Notes: generated by a model not told the origin, from the sequence alone. Shown: positions 1-9,930, counted from the first letter of the stretch. The stretch is 64,000 bases of DNA from Cardiobacteriaceae bacterium (GCA_017484165.1 JAFUTP010000053.1:16088-80087); one strand, 5' to 3'. Made by a program: numbers and translations.

Positions 1-275
1 AAAGAGAAGTGCCAGGCAGACCCGAACTACTCGCCACCACGCAAAATTTTTTAGATGATTTTGCTTTGAAGAATATCGAAGAATTGCCAAATTTACCTGA
101 AATTAAACAACTCTTCGAAAAAGATAGAAATACGGATAAAAATAATCCAGAAGAGCTAGAAAATAATATAGAAACAGATATTAAAAATACCGATAACAGT
201 GAAGAAAATATTGCCGATAATGATAACGAAGATGATAAAAATCAAACCGCGACTTTCGCCGAAATTACAGGATAA
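1..275 (+). CDS. scpB: Segregation and condensation protein B, C-terminal end (partial)
   Basis: ScpB is the winged-helix partner of ScpA in the SMC condensin complex that compacts and segregates chromosomes. Only the last ~90 residues are in the window; the frame is open to the left edge ([20 protein letters not shown]), so the gene starts outside. The GRPELLATT...[19 protein letters not shown] stretch matches the conserved ScpB C-terminal signature GRP-LL-TT-FL-FGL-L-ELPPLPE. After it comes a ~50-residue tail rich in Asp, Glu and Asn, which is low-complexity and not part of the conserved fold. The 3' end overlaps the convergent thyA 3' end by 34 bp, so this tail is encoded antisense to the ThyA C-terminus. 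Identification is firm for the conserved part; the role of the tail is unknown. Confidence 0.85.
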   Translation, partial: REVPGRPELLATTQNFLDDFALKNIEELPNLPEIKQLFEKDRNTDKNNPEELENNIETDIKNTDNSEENIADNDNEDDKNQTATFAEITG

Positions 276-1018
276 GGATCGTAATTTAATAATTCAAAAT
301 CCTCGAATTCATATTCATCAATTTTGCGGATATTTTTAATATTCAATGTCGGTAATGTTTTAGGTGTTCTAGTAAGCTGTAATTTAGCTTGTTCTATATG
401 ATTACTGTAAAGGTGAATATCACCACCTGTCCAAACAAACTCTCCATAACCTAAACCGCATATATCAGCTATCATCATCGTGAGTAGAGAATAGCTCGCA
501 ATATTAAAAGGAACCCCTAAAAATATATCAGCAGAGCGTTGATATAACTGGCAAGAGAGGCGATTATTTGCAACATAAAACTGGAATAAAATATGGCAAG
601 GGGCCAAGGCCATTTTGGGAATATCCGCAACATTCCAAGCAGAGACTATTAAACGCCGCGAAGTCGGATTGTTTTTAATCTCGTCAATAACTTGATTTAT
701 TTGGTCAATACCGTTCCAATTGCGCCACTGCGAGCCGTAAATCGGACCTAAATCGCCATTTTCATCAGCCCATTCATTCCAAATCCGCACTCCGTTGTCC
801 TGCAAATATCGGACATTTGTATCGCCACGCAAAAACCATAAAAGTTCATAGACAACCGATTTGAAATGCACTTTTTTGGTAGTCAGCAGCGGAAAACCAT
901 TATTCAAATCAAAACGCATTTGTTCGGCAAAAATAGAACGAGTTCCAACCCCTGTTCTATCATCTTTTTCAAGCCCCGTATTGAGGATTTTTTCGAGTAA
1001 GTTAAGATAAATTTGCAT
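242..1018 (-). CDS. thyA: Thymidylate synthase
   Basis: ThyA methylates dUMP to dTMP using methylene-tetrahydrofolate, in the cytoplasm. The 258-residue protein is close to the usual 264. It has the N-terminal DDRTGVGT folate/phosphate loop (about residues 19-26), the active-site cysteine C141 in [13 protein letters not shown], and the [20 protein letters not shown] substrate-binding block. It is the last gene of a minus-strand run lgt - two-TM protein - thyA; the lgt-thyA neighbourhood is known from enterobacteria. Its end overlaps convergent scpB. The start is an ATG at 1018. Very sure. Confidence 0.97.
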   Translation of the reverse strand: MQIYLNLLEKILNTGLEKDDRTGVGTRSIFAEQMRFDLNNGFPLLTTKKVHFKSVVYELLWFLRGDTNVRYLQDNGVRIWNEWADENGDLGPIYGSQWRNWNGIDQINQVIDEIKNNPTSRRLIVSAWNVADIPKMALAPCHILFQFYVANNRLSCQLYQRSADIFLGVPFNIASYSLLTMMIADICGLGYGEFVWTGGDIHLYSNHIEQAKLQLTRTPKTLPTLNIKNIRKIDEYEFEDFELLNYDPYPVISAKVAV

Positions 1019-1081
1019 TTATATTACAACCAAAATAATAGAAATAATCTCTTTAATTTTGTAAGGATTAACAGCAATAGA

Positions 1082-1633
1082 TTAAATATGTAATTCTTCA
1101 AAACTAAAACCAGTTTCCGCGCTAATTTGCTGCTGCAATGTTCTGCGTTTTTCTTCGTAATGTTGCATAGCATTTCGAGGCAGGATAAAAGACGGCAAAA
1201 CGCCAGAGCCGTATTGCAGTTTTTGACTTGGTTGAGCCGATGTAATTGTCGCCAATTTATTGCTACGGTCGATGCTGACGGAGATTTGATTGTGCAGACT
1301 TCTACGCATATTTTTTAACAAAACAGGCGTGCCCACAAAAACACTTACCGCTGCTATTAAAAGCGTCAGGCAGAAAAAAATCAACCCCGCCGTTTTATCA
1401 AAACCCAATGTCTCATTAAAAAAATATGACAACAAACCAAACAGCACAATTAAAGCATCTGTGCCATAGATTGCATATTTCATCATCTTAATTTTCTGCT
1501 CTTGTTCTCTTAAATTAACAGGCGGAATAACTGCCCACTCTACTATTTGCTTGCCACTTTGCCAGTCATTCAAAAGATTATCCAAAGTTTTTTGCAGTTC
1601 TATGTCCAGCAAATTTTCGCGATTACCGTTCAT
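1082..1633 (-). CDS. Two-TM membrane protein of unknown function
   Basis: I do not recognise this 183-residue protein. Two hydrophobic segments (about residues 52-71 and 82-104) are separated by a short polar loop, with a ~50-residue charged N-terminus and a ~75-residue C-terminus rich in Gln, Arg and Ser, both probably cytoplasmic. The C-terminal half contains a likely helical stretch (residues ~155-175, EEKRRTLQQQISAE). It lies 31 bp after lgt and 63 bp before thyA on the same strand, so all three are probably cotranscribed. It interrupts the lgt-thyA pair that is adjacent in enterobacteria. The start is an ATG at 1633. Coding potential looks real because the frame is long, but function is open. 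Confidence 0.75.
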   Translation of the reverse strand: MNGNRENLLDIELQKTLDNLLNDWQSGKQIVEWAVIPPVNLREQEQKIKMMKYAIYGTDALIVLFGLLSYFFNETLGFDKTAGLIFFCLTLLIAAVSVFVGTPVLLKNMRRSLHNQISVSIDRSNKLATITSAQPSQKLQYGSGVLPSFILPRNAMQHYEEKRRTLQQQISAETGFSFEELHI

Positions 1634-1664
1634 TATCTCTCCTAAAAAAATAAAAAAATTTTCG

Positions 1665-2483
1665 TTAATTTTTAGCTATTTCTTTTTGACGAGCCGAATA
1701 TATTAAATATCCACCAATTAAAAGCATTGGAAGGCATAAAACTTGCCCCATCGTCATTCCCAAATAATAGCTCATTTGTGCATCTTTTAAGCGGATAAAT
1801 TCAATAAAAAAACGCCCAACAGCATAAATTGCTAAAAACATCCCAACTAACATTCCCCGTTCATATTTTGCTTTTTTACGGTAAATGTAAATATTCAATA
1901 CAGTAAATAAAACAAGACCTTCCCAGAATGCTTCATAAAGCTGTGATGGATGACGAGGAAGTAAATATTTATCCTGCGGAAAAATCATCGCCCAAGGTAG
2001 ATTTGTTTCCCTTCCGTATAACTCACCGTTGATAAAATTACCAATCCTTCCGAAGAATAATCCAAGCGGAATAAATGGGGCTATAAAATCACCGATATCT
2101 AATACTTTTTTGTTATATTTAAAGGCAAAAATCAAGCAGGCAATAAAAACGCCTAATAATCCACCGTGAAAAGACATCCCCCCTTCCCAAACTCTAAATA
2201 TGGACAAGGGGTCAGAAATTACGGTGTTTATGCCAAATGGAATTACCCTGTAAAACAAAATATATCCCAATCTTCCACCGATAATAACCCCTAACATTAG
2301 GTAGAATAATAAATCCGAAGTATTATCTTTATTCCAAGATAGATGCGGATACTTAACCGCCCTTTTTAATGCTAAAAAATATCCCGATAAAAAACCAAGC
2401 GCATACATCGCACCATACCAAGTTGGCGCAATTTTGCCGATATGAATAATCGCGGGATCAATTTCTGGAAGAATAATTGCCAT
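1665..2483 (-). CDS. lgt: Prolipoprotein diacylglyceryl transferase
   Basis: Lgt transfers diacylglycerol from phosphatidylglycerol to the lipobox cysteine of prolipoproteins, the first step of lipoprotein maturation at the inner membrane. The protein has about seven membrane segments and carries the family signature GRIGNFINGELYGR, the HGGLLG motif after GGMSFH, and the C-terminal GRFFIEFIR segment. Several lipoproteins in this window (11436, 22841, 41567) would be substrates. An upstream TTG (2495) extends the frame by four residues; I prefer the ATG at 2483 (MAIILPEIDP), which matches the usual N-terminus. No strong Shine-Dalgarno sequence is visible for either start. First gene of the lgt-thyA run. 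Confidence 0.96.
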   Translation of the reverse strand: MAIILPEIDPAIIHIGKIAPTWYGAMYALGFLSGYFLALKRAVKYPHLSWNKDNTSDLLFYLMLGVIIGGRLGYILFYRVIPFGINTVISDPLSIFRVWEGGMSFHGGLLGVFIACLIFAFKYNKKVLDIGDFIAPFIPLGLFFGRIGNFINGELYGRETNLPWAMIFPQDKYLLPRHPSQLYEAFWEGLVLFTVLNIYIYRKKAKYERGMLVGMFLAIYAVGRFFIEFIRLKDAQMSYYLGMTMGQVLCLPMLLIGGYLIYSARQKEIAKN

Positions 2484-2589
2484 AATTAAATTCAAAATGA
2501 TGCAAAATAATTAAAATTAAAAATATAACAGAGTTTAGATATAATGTAAAGATAGATGTAAAAAAATTAGCAAAAGACTGGAAAATTTT

Positions 2590-2910
2590 ATGACAAGAGC
2601 CGAAAAAATTCAAAAATTACTAATTAAATTAGAAAATAACATGCGCAAACATAACTTATGGTCAAATAAAGCACCAAATCCCGCTGGTCTAAACAGCAAA
2701 GTGGCATTTGCAGCAGATTATTTTTCCTTTTCCGAATGGTTACAGTGGATTTTTATTCCGAAAACTCGCTATTTAATACAGCAAAAAGTTGAATTACCGC
2801 ATAATTGCAATATTTTAGCAATCGCCGAAGAAGCTTGGAAAGGCTTAGATGATATAACCGATTTATTATATTTAATCCAAGAAATTGACCGTAATTTTCA
2901 AGAAGATTGA
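2590..2910 (+). CDS. yqcC: YqcC family (DUF446) protein
   Basis: A small (106-residue) protein of the YqcC/DUF446 family, whose function is not established; in several gammaproteobacteria it sits beside a tRNA pseudouridine synthase (truC) gene. The family pattern is visible: an N-terminal helix with LEN-MRKHNLW, then P-P-LNSKVAF-D-FSFSEWLQWIFIPK, and LP in the second half. It is followed after 19 bp by uvrB on the same strand, so the two may be cotranscribed. Start ATG at 2590. No signal peptide or membrane segment. Confidence 0.8.
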   Translation: MTRAEKIQKLLIKLENNMRKHNLWSNKAPNPAGLNSKVAFAADYFSFSEWLQWIFIPKTRYLIQQKVELPHNCNILAIAEEAWKGLDDITDLLYLIQEIDRNFQED

Positions 2911-2929
2911 TAAATAATAGAAAAACACT

Positions 2930-4984
2930 ATGAAATACGATTATTACGATAAAAAAGAATTCCTTCTAACGACTAATTATAGCCCTTCTGGTGATCAACC
3001 AGAAGCAATTGCAAAATTAGTCGAGGGATTAAATTCAGGACTTCATAAACAGACATTATTAGGGGTTACGGGGTCAGGAAAAACTTTCACAATGGCAAAT
3101 ATTATTGCTAAAACTAACCGCCCTGCTTTAATTTTAGCTCCAAATAAGACATTAGCCGCCCAACTTTATGGCGAAATGAGGGAATTTTTTCCCCACAACA
3201 GTGTAGAATATTTTGTCTCATACTACGATTATTATCAACCCGAAGCATATATTCCTTCCTCGGATACTTTCATCGAAAAAGATGCCTCAATAAATGAGCA
3301 TATAGAGCAAATGAGATTATCCGCAACCAAGGCAATTTTAGAGCGAAGAGATACGATTATTGTCGCATCAGTTTCATCTATTTATGGCCTAGGAGACCCC
3401 GAATTATATATGCAAATGGTGTTACATTTAAGCAAGGGGAGTGTAATTGATATTAGTAAAATTTGCACTAGATTAGCTGAACTTCAATATGAAAGAAATG
3501 AGATAGAACTCATTCGCGGCACTTTCCGTTTAAGAGGCGACACAATCGATATTATGCCCGCTGAAAGTGATGAATTAGCGGTAAGAATTAACCTGTTCGA
3601 TAACGAAATAGAAGCCATTAAATTATTCGATCCATTAACGGGAAGAATAACCGCTAATATTCCCAGAGTTACAATTTATCCCAAAACTCATTATGCAACT
3701 CCAAGAGAGACATTATTAGAAGCAGTTGAAAATATTAAAATTGAATTAAAAGAAAGATTAAAGGAATTAGAGCAAAATAATAAGCTTTTAGAAGCCCAAA
3801 GATTAAAACAAAGAACCGAATATGATATTGAAATGATATTAGAACTCGGATATTGTTCGGGAATAGAAAATTATTCCCGCTTTTTATCGGGTAGGAGTGC
3901 AGGTTCACCACCCCCAACACTGCAAGATTATTTGCCCGAGGATGCAATTTTAATCATCGATGAGTCCCACGCGACAATACCGCAATTACACGGTATGTAT
4001 CGCGGCGACAGGTCAAGAAAAGAAACACTTGTAAGTTATGGTTTTAGGCTTCCATCAGCTTTGGATAATCGCCCTTTAATGTTCGAAGAATTCGAAAAAT
4101 TTAACTTTCAAACCATCTATATCAGCGCAACTCCCAGCGATTATGAACTTTGTGAAAGCGGGCAAATTGTCGAGCAAGTTGTGCGTCCGACGGGACTTCC
4201 TGACCCGATTGTAGAAATTCGCCCCGCAAGCAGCCAAGTTGATGATGTTTTAAGCGAAATTCACCGTTGTATCAAGCAAAAAGAACGGGTTTTAATCACA
4301 ACTTTGACTAAAAAAATGGCAGAAGATTTAACCAGTTTTTTAGAAGAACATTCAATCCCTGTGCGTTATATTCATAGTGATATAAACACAGTTGAAAGAA
4401 TGGAAATTATCCGTGATTTAAGACTGGGAGAATTCGATGTATTAGTCGGAATTAACCTTTTACGAGAAGGTCTAGATATTCCAGAAGTGTCATTAGTAGC
4501 TATCTTTGATGCTGATAAAGAGGGTTTTTTACGAGGCGAAAGAGCCCTAATTCAAACAATCGGGAGGGCAGCTAGAAACGCTAACGGTAAAGCTATCCTC
4601 TATGCCGATAAAATAACTAAATCAATGCAAACAGCTATCGATGAAACCGCTAGAAGACGGGAAAAACAAATCGCTTACAATGAAAAACACGGCATTATTC
4701 CAAAAACAGTTTATAAGAAAATAAGCGATGTTATGGAAGGTGCTCATATTGCAGTAAAAGCGCAGAAAAAATATCGCGATAGTGAAAAAAATAATCGCAA
4801 AGACGGTGAAAATTATAGCAATACAGCAAAATATAAAAACAGCAAAGAAATATTATTAGAAATTCAAAACACCGAAAAAGAAATGCATCAATTAGCAAGA
4901 GATTTAGAATTTGAAAAGGCAGCAATTTTGCGTGATAGGGTAAAAATTTTGCGCCAAGAGTTGTTAAATTTCGCGGATTTATGA
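2930..4984 (+). CDS. uvrB: Excinuclease ABC subunit B
   Basis: UvrB is the damage-verifying helicase of nucleotide excision repair; it is loaded by UvrA and then recruits UvrC. The 684-residue length is typical. Visible motifs are Walker A GVTGSGKT (residues 45-52), the beta-hairpin region with [20 protein letters not shown], the DESH motif ([20 protein letters not shown]), helicase motif VI block QTIGRAARN, and the C-terminal UVR domain ([17 protein letters not shown]) that contacts UvrC. The residues before the UVR domain are a Lys/Asn-rich linker. Its stop overlaps the convergent hemG stop by 6 bp. Start ATG at 2930. Confidence 0.98.
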   Translation: MKYDYYDKKEFLLTTNYSPSGDQPEAIAKLVEGLNSGLHKQTLLGVTGSGKTFTMANIIAKTNRPALILAPNKTLAAQLYGEMREFFPHNSVEYFVSYYDYYQPEAYIPSSDTFIEKDASINEHIEQMRLSATKAILERRDTIIVASVSSIYGLGDPELYMQMVLHLSKGSVIDISKICTRLAELQYERNEIELIRGTFRLRGDTIDIMPAESDELAVRINLFDNEIEAIKLFDPLTGRITANIPRVTIYPKTHYATPRETLLEAVENIKIELKERLKELEQNNKLLEAQRLKQRTEYDIEMILELGYCSGIENYSRFLSGRSAGSPPPTLQDYLPEDAILIIDESHATIPQLHGMYRGDRSRKETLVSYGFRLPSALDNRPLMFEEFEKFNFQTIYISATPSDYELCESGQIVEQVVRPTGLPDPIVEIRPASSQVDDVLSEIHRCIKQKERVLITTLTKKMAEDLTSFLEEHSIPVRYIHSDINTVERMEIIRDLRLGEFDVLVGINLLREGLDIPEVSLVAIFDADKEGFLRGERALIQTIGRAARNANGKAILYADKITKSMQTAIDETARRREKQIAYNEKHGIIPKTVYKKISDVMEGAHIAVKAQKKYRDSEKNNRKDGENYSNTAKYKNSKEILLEIQNTEKEMHQLARDLEFEKAAILRDRVKILRQELLNFADL

Positions 4985-5545
4985 AGATGATTGTTGAATT
5001 AAAAGTTCTTGAAATTTCTTAACAAACTCTTCAATTTTATTCCAATCTGTAAATTCAATTCTTTCTTTGAGAGTTGTTTTTCTACCGTTAATTTTCATCA
5101 CCAAGAGCATTAAATATTTTTCAGGTAGAGAGTATTTTGCATAATCCAACTCCCCAGCAAAAATACCTATAATTTTTGCTTGCCAAGTTGATTTTTCAAA
5201 AAACTTTCTGGTATAAGTATGAGTTTCAGCGGTATTTCTATGTTCTTTGCTCGCTAAAATACTCACACTATAAAAACAAGCCTGTTTTTCATTCAAAAGA
5301 GTAGCATTTTTTTCAACAAACAGTGCTAATTTTTTATCATAATGACCGTATCGAATAGATGCCCCGATAATTATTCCCTGATATTCTTGCAATTGATCGG
5401 ATAAATTATTATTTATTACATCTTCCAATGAATAAATATCTACTAAATTTCCCTGTTTTTTTAATCTTTCAGCAATAAATTCAGCTATTTTTTTAGTATA
5501 TCCAAAACGGCTGGAATAAATAAGCAAAATTTTATTTTTAATCAT
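4979..5545 (-). CDS. hemG: Menaquinone-dependent protoporphyrinogen IX oxidase
   Basis: HemG is a flavodoxin-fold FMN enzyme that oxidises protoporphyrinogen IX to protoporphyrin IX in haem synthesis and passes electrons to quinone, best with menaquinone. The N-terminal FMN loop ([17 protein letters not shown]), the [15 protein letters not shown] motif ([16 protein letters not shown]) and the [21 protein letters not shown] region match HemG rather than ordinary flavodoxins. The ATG at 5545 ([12 protein letters not shown]) is preferred to an upstream TTG at 5566. Last gene of the gshB-galE-unknown-hemG run. A menA-like gene at 29173 fits a menaquinone partner. Confidence 0.9.
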   Translation of the reverse strand: MIKNKILLIYSSRFGYTKKIAEFIAERLKKQGNLVDIYSLEDVINNNLSDQLQEYQGIIIGASIRYGHYDKKLALFVEKNATLLNEKQACFYSVSILASKEHRNTAETHTYTRKFFEKSTWQAKIIGIFAGELDYAKYSLPEKYLMLLVMKINGRKTTLKERIEFTDWNKIEEFVKKFQELLIQQSSS

Positions 5546-5555
5546 AACTTTCGTT

Positions 5556-5873
5556 TTATTTTTCAATCACAGTTGCAGGAATAAAATTGCAATAAACATA
5601 AAACATTCCAGTTTTATTTTCTTCACGAAAAATAATTTCGCTATTTTCATCTGGAATATTAGTATTCACCGCCAAATTAAGTAGTATTTCTTTACCGAAT
5701 TTAATTAAATCATCTGCTAAAAATATAATTACCGTAAAAAATAAGTTTTCAATTTCATTAAAAACTTTTCCCGTTAAAACTTCTATATTTTCCGTTGCAA
5801 TTTGCAAAGAAATCAGCTCTTTTTTGATAAAAGAGCTGCCTTTTGGAAGTGAGAGAGTAGAAAAATTTTCCAT
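5556..5873 (-). CDS. Small hypothetical protein in the galE-hemG operon
   Basis: A 105-residue protein that I do not recognise. It has no signal peptide. The middle (about residues 35-70) is amphipathic to hydrophobic (NEIENLFFTVIIFLADDLIK), more like a buried helix bundle than a membrane segment, and the C-terminal third looks like beta strands (FREENKTGMFYVYCNFIPA). It lies 12 bp after galE and 10 bp before the chosen hemG start, so translation with hemG is likely coupled. Start ATG at 5873. Function unknown. Confidence 0.65.
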   Translation of the reverse strand: MENFSTLSLPKGSSFIKKELISLQIATENIEVLTGKVFNEIENLFFTVIIFLADDLIKFGKEILLNLAVNTNIPDENSEIIFREENKTGMFYVYCNFIPATVIEK

Positions 5874-5885
5874 TATGTTTTACCG

Positions 5886-6911
5886 TTATTCATATCCATT
5901 AGGATTATTTTTTATAAAATTCCACAAATCTCGCATCATCGCGTTGATATCTCTCTTCGCTTTCCAATTTAATTCCCGTTCAGCCTTGCTGGGGTCAGCA
6001 TAAAACTCTGGCAAATCCCCTGGACGACGCGCTGTAATTTTATATGGAATAGTAATTCCAGTTTCTTTTTCAAAGGCTCTTACTATTTCTAACACGGAAT
6101 ATCCAGAGCCAGTTCCCAAGTTCCAAATATTGAAATTAGGATGATTATTTTCTAAATAATTTAATGCCCGCAAATGCCCTTCTGCCAAGTCCATAATATG
6201 GATGTAATCCCTAACTCCTGTGCCATCAACAGTAGGATAATCATTACCGAAGACTGCTAATTCTTTTAATTTTCCAGCTGCAACTTTGGCAATATAGGGG
6301 GCTAAATTATTAGGAATACCCTGGGGATTTTCACCCAACAGTCCATTTTCAATAGCTGAAATGGGGTTAAAATAACGCAAAATAGCTATATTCCAAGCAT
6401 TATCACTATTGTATAAATCAGATAATATCTGCTCAATATGCAGTTTCGTTCTACCGTAGGGACTAATTGGAATGCCCGTCGGAGTATTTTCCGTATAAGG
6501 AATTGGAGCATCGCCATAAACCGTTGCCGAACTTGAAAAAACGAAGGTTTTAACATTGCGTTCTTGCATTACTTCAAGTAAATTTATAACTCCGAAAACA
6601 TTGCAATTGTAATAGGAAAGAGGCTTCTTACAACTTTCTCCCACCGCTTTCAATCCTGCAAAATTCATTACCGCGTAAATATCATATTGTTGGAATATTT
6701 CAAGTAGTAATTTTCTATCTCGAATATCTCCGCGAACATAGGGACATTTCTTTTCGGTTATGTTTTCAATCCTTTGCAAGCTAATTTCCGAGGAATTAGA
6801 AAAATTATCCACAACTAAAACTTCATAACCTGCTTGTAATAAAACAACCGCAGTATGCGAACCGATATAACCTGCTCCTCCTGGAAGCAAAACCAATTTT
6901 TTATCTGACAT
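5886..6911 (-). CDS. galE: UDP-glucose 4-epimerase
   Basis: GalE interconverts UDP-glucose and UDP-galactose with bound NAD+, supplying galactose for LPS or other glycans. It is an extended short-chain dehydrogenase: the Rossmann loop GGAGYIGSH lies near the N-terminus, the catalytic pair is Y-x3-K in SPYGRTKLHIE, and the FSSSATVYGD serine/threonine motif and RYFNPISA block are typical. The ATG at 6911 (341 residues) has AGGA about 11 bases upstream; a TTG at 6941 would add ten basic residues and is less likely. Part of the minus-strand run with gshB upstream and hemG downstream. Confidence 0.96.
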   Translation of the reverse strand: MSDKKLVLLPGGAGYIGSHTAVVLLQAGYEVLVVDNFSNSSEISLQRIENITEKKCPYVRGDIRDRKLLLEIFQQYDIYAVMNFAGLKAVGESCKKPLSYYNCNVFGVINLLEVMQERNVKTFVFSSSATVYGDAPIPYTENTPTGIPISPYGRTKLHIEQILSDLYNSDNAWNIAILRYFNPISAIENGLLGENPQGIPNNLAPYIAKVAAGKLKELAVFGNDYPTVDGTGVRDYIHIMDLAEGHLRALNYLENNHPNFNIWNLGTGSGYSVLEIVRAFEKETGITIPYKITARRPGDLPEFYADPSKAERELNWKAKRDINAMMRDLWNFIKNNPNGYE

Positions 6912-6946
6912 TTTGTATTTTTTCCTATATTTTTTTCTCAATAAAA

Positions 6947-7978
6947 TTATGGGTTATCTGATAAATCCCAATCAATATTTGAAGTGGATAAATTGGCTTT
7001 ACCATCCTCTTCATTATTATTATGATTTAATTCCTGTTGTTCTAATTCTTCTAAACCATCCCAAAATCTTCCTGCAATATCAATATTTTTTGCTCTTTCA
7101 ATTTCTCGCATACAAGTTGGGCTAGTTATATTTATTTCGGTAATAAAACCACCAATTACATCTAATCCGACAAAATATAATTTTTCTCTTTTAAGTAATG
7201 GCTGAATTTTCGCAACTAACCATTTATCTCGTTCATTTAGAGGCTCAACAGTGCCAAAACCGCCAGCTGCTAAATTAGCGCGAAATTCGCCTTCTTTTGC
7301 ATGACGAAGAAGCCCATATTCAACCGCTTTTCCGTTAATAATCAATATTCTTTTATCTCCTTCACTAATCGCTGGAAGAAATTGTTGAAGCATAAGAGTT
7401 TCTTTATTTTCAGGGTTGATAGTATCTAAAATGCTATTTATATTCGGATCATTCAAATTTAACTTAAAGACCCCACTTCCGCCCATTCTATCCAAGGGCT
7501 TTAAAACTATATCTTTATATTCTCGTAAGAAGTCAAGAATATCTTCATTAGACTTGGTAATTAAGGTAGGAGGGGTGCATTCTGGCACTTGAGAGATGGA
7601 AAATTTTTCATTGATACCCCTAAGTGCAGAAGCTGGATTTATTACTTTAACCCCCTGCTGTTCAAGTAGTTCTAACATATAACTATCATATATAAAAGAG
7701 AGGTTAAAGGGGGGATCTTTTCTTTGCAAAACAACATCAACAGTGGCTAAATTGATTACTTCTTCATTTAATACTTGATAATAATCTTCTTCACGGTCAA
7801 TCAAGCTAACGGTTTGCACATAAGCCATCACTTCTCCATCGCGAACTGACCAATCTTCCTGCCCGAAAATCATCAAATCGTAACCGCGTTTTTGTGCCGC
7901 GAGCATTAAGGCAAAAGTTGTGTCTTTATAAGTTTTAATTTTGGAAATATCGTCCATTAAAACAGCTATTTTGCGCAT
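6947..7978 (-). CDS. gshB: Glutathione synthetase
   Basis: GshB joins gamma-glutamylcysteine and glycine using ATP to make glutathione, in the cytoplasm. It shows the prokaryotic GSH-synthetase order: N-terminal MRKIAVLMDDISKIKTYKD, RKDPPFN, then the ATP-grasp core with DIVLKPLDRMGGSGVF and FVGLDVIGGFITEINITSPT. The C-terminus has an extra ~35 Asn/Glu-rich residues compared with E. coli (316 residues), giving 343. The ATG at 7978 is preceded by GGAG at 9 bases; a TTG at 7999 would add seven residues and lacks support. First gene of the operon running into galE and hemG. Confidence 0.96.
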   Translation of the reverse strand: MRKIAVLMDDISKIKTYKDTTFALMLAAQKRGYDLMIFGQEDWSVRDGEVMAYVQTVSLIDREEDYYQVLNEEVINLATVDVVLQRKDPPFNLSFIYDSYMLELLEQQGVKVINPASALRGINEKFSISQVPECTPPTLITKSNEDILDFLREYKDIVLKPLDRMGGSGVFKLNLNDPNINSILDTINPENKETLMLQQFLPAISEGDKRILIINGKAVEYGLLRHAKEGEFRANLAAGGFGTVEPLNERDKWLVAKIQPLLKREKLYFVGLDVIGGFITEINITSPTCMREIERAKNIDIAGRFWDGLEELEQQELNHNNNEEDGKANLSTSNIDWDLSDNP

Positions 7979-8071
7979 TTTTTCTTCTCCGAAAAGCAAA
8001 TAATAAGTAAATAAAAGTAATTAACAAATACTTGAATTATAAATCTTTTTAACTAATTTTTAAGCCAAAGA

Positions 8072-8096
8072 GGGGAATTTTTTTGCTATAATTCCC
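8072..8096 (+). promoter_or_regulatory. Probable extended -10 promoter inside an inverted repeat
   Basis: A perfect extended -10 element (TGC-TATAAT, TATAAT at 8087-8092) lies 38 bp before the glucan-synthesis gene start. No good -35 is visible. The -10 sits within an inverted repeat, GGGAATT at 8073-8079 and AATTCCC at 8090-8096, so a dimeric regulator could occlude the promoter; the repeat may equally be chance. Confidence 0.4.
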
Positions 8097-8129
8097 GCCT
8101 TTGAAATGTAAATACAGTTAGGAAATTTT

Positions 8130-9761
8130 ATGAATAGAAGAAATTTTGTTGCGGGAAGCTTTATCGGCGCAACAGGTTCAGTTTTAGCGCATCAAATAGA
8201 ACAAAATCAAACACAAAATCAAGCACTTAACCAAGTTCATAATCCAGATATTAATCAAATTATTCAATCAAATCCCCCTTGTCCAGAAATCAAACCTGAA
8301 AAAAAAGTTTTTAATTTTTCTGAAGTAATCAAAATTGCAGAAACAATTTCTAAACAATCATATAAACCTGAACCGCTGAAATTAGTTACCCCCTTCGCTA
8401 ATTTATCTTATGACCATTACCGTGCGATTCGTTTTCGTAGAAATAAAGATCCTTTACGGCAATCAGCTAAAAATTCATCATTTTTCGGGCTTGATTTATT
8501 ACCTCCAGGGCGTTATTACCAAGACCGTGTGCGGATTTTTTTAGTCGAACCGAATGCCGAACAAGCAACGGAAATTCCTTTTTCGCTCGACCGTTTTGAT
8601 TTCGACCCGAACTTTTTTGTCCGCGACAGCCTAAATTTAGACGAACAGGCTTTGAAGGGATTGAGTTATTCAGGTTTTCGTCTGCGTTTTCCGCTTAACT
8701 ACCGTGAAATTGACGATGAATTTTTAGTATTCCAAGGTGCAAGTTATTTCCGTGCGGTTGCAGCAAATACTCTTTACGGCTTATCGGCTCGCGGTTTAGC
8801 GATTAAAACAGGCAAACCAGAGGGCGAGGAATTTCCGCGATTTTCTCGTTTTTGGATTTATCGCCCTGACAATTCCGCTCGTTCGGTGCAAATTGATGCG
8901 CTGTTAGAAAGCGAATCGGTTACGGGTGCGTATAGCTTTTTAGTTTTTCCTGGTCAGGAGACGATTTTTACCGTCCATTCGGTGCTTTTTCCTCGTAAAA
9001 AGATGGTGGATTACGGCATTGCTGCGCTTACTTCTATGTATAACTTTTCGCCTTGCCGCCGCCGCAATGTTGATGATTACCGCAATGCGGTTTGTGATTC
9101 CAACGGACTTGCGATGCACACGGGAGCAGGCGCAAGACTTTGGCGTTCCTTACACAATCCACAAGTTTTGCAATATTCCGCTTTTATGGATAAAAATCCC
9201 CGCGGTTTCGGTTTAATTCAACGCCTGCGTGATTTTTCCGACTATCAAGATTTCGAAGCAAAATATGAAAAACGCCCATCCGCTTGGATTGAACCGCTAT
9301 CCGACTGGGATCGCGGCAATGTTTCCCTAATTGAAATCCCGACTAATACCGAGTTCAACGACAACATCATCGCCTTTTGGCAAGGTGCAGAACCGCTGGA
9401 AGCTGGCAAACGCTACGAATTTGCTTACAACTTAATCTGGTCGGGAACGGGAGAAAATTTCGCGGATAGAGCAAAAATCAAAAATTGCCGTATCGGTAAA
9501 TCGGTAAATAATCCAGAGAATTTCACGGTTGTTTTGGATTATGAATTTAAAAATCCCGTAAATATCAACGACTGCCAATTTGTTGCGACGGCATCGCGCG
9601 GTGAAACGATTGCTCCGCATTTGATTGATATCGGCTCGAACATTATTCGTGCGGCTTTTGAATACCGTCCTGTTAAAAACGAAAACGCCGAACTGCAAGC
9701 CGCAATTTCCAGTGCTGGCAATCCTATCGGTGAAACTTGGCTTTACCGCTGGACAAATTAA
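8130..9761 (+). CDS. Tat-exported periplasmic glucan biosynthesis protein (OpgG/OpgD family)
   Basis: OpgG/OpgD (MdoG/MdoD) proteins act in the periplasm on the branching and chain length of osmoregulated periplasmic glucans. The N-terminus MNRRNFVAGSFIGATGS is a twin-arginine signal (RR at residues 3-4), as in OpgD rather than OpgG; the 543-residue length also fits OpgD. A Gln/Asn-rich spacer follows, then the family core beginning around FANLSYDHYRAIRFR, with RVAANTLYGLSARGLAI-like and FIEIPTNTEFNDNIIAFW-like blocks. A good Shine-Dalgarno (AGGAAA) precedes the ATG. No opgH glucosyltransferase is in the window. The two family members cannot be told apart surely from sequence alone. Confidence 0.88.
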   Translation: MNRRNFVAGSFIGATGSVLAHQIEQNQTQNQALNQVHNPDINQIIQSNPPCPEIKPEKKVFNFSEVIKIAETISKQSYKPEPLKLVTPFANLSYDHYRAIRFRRNKDPLRQSAKNSSFFGLDLLPPGRYYQDRVRIFLVEPNAEQATEIPFSLDRFDFDPNFFVRDSLNLDEQALKGLSYSGFRLRFPLNYREIDDEFLVFQGASYFRAVAANTLYGLSARGLAIKTGKPEGEEFPRFSRFWIYRPDNSARSVQIDALLESESVTGAYSFLVFPGQETIFTVHSVLFPRKKMVDYGIAALTSMYNFSPCRRRNVDDYRNAVCDSNGLAMHTGAGARLWRSLHNPQVLQYSAFMDKNPRGFGLIQRLRDFSDYQDFEAKYEKRPSAWIEPLSDWDRGNVSLIEIPTNTEFNDNIIAFWQGAEPLEAGKRYEFAYNLIWSGTGENFADRAKIKNCRIGKSVNNPENFTVVLDYEFKNPVNINDCQFVATASRGETIAPHLIDIGSNIIRAAFEYRPVKNENAELQAAISSAGNPIGETWLYRWTN

Positions 9762-9767
9762 CTAAAT

Positions 9768-9880
9768 GGCGTATCTAAAAATTCGTCATTTTGAGCCGTA
9801 GGCGAAAAATCTCTATCAGCAGTTCCTTCGCTACTCTCAAGATGACGAGGGTAAAAATGTAACTAACCATTGAATGCGCC
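9768..9880 (-). repeat. Dispersed hairpin element, copy A
   Basis: One of nine related ~115-bp intergenic elements. In the reference orientation it starts GGCGCATCTAAATTTA and ends TAGATACGCC, and contains CGTCATCCTGAGC and GCTCAAAATGACG as inner inverted arms. This copy is in reverse orientation and begins 6 bp after the glucan-synthesis gene stop. A 69-codon open frame across it is only the translated repeat. Confidence 0.85.
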
Positions 9881-9930
9881 CTAAACAAAAATACGCTAAA
9901 AATTCCGTCCAACGAGCAGAAATAAAAAAA

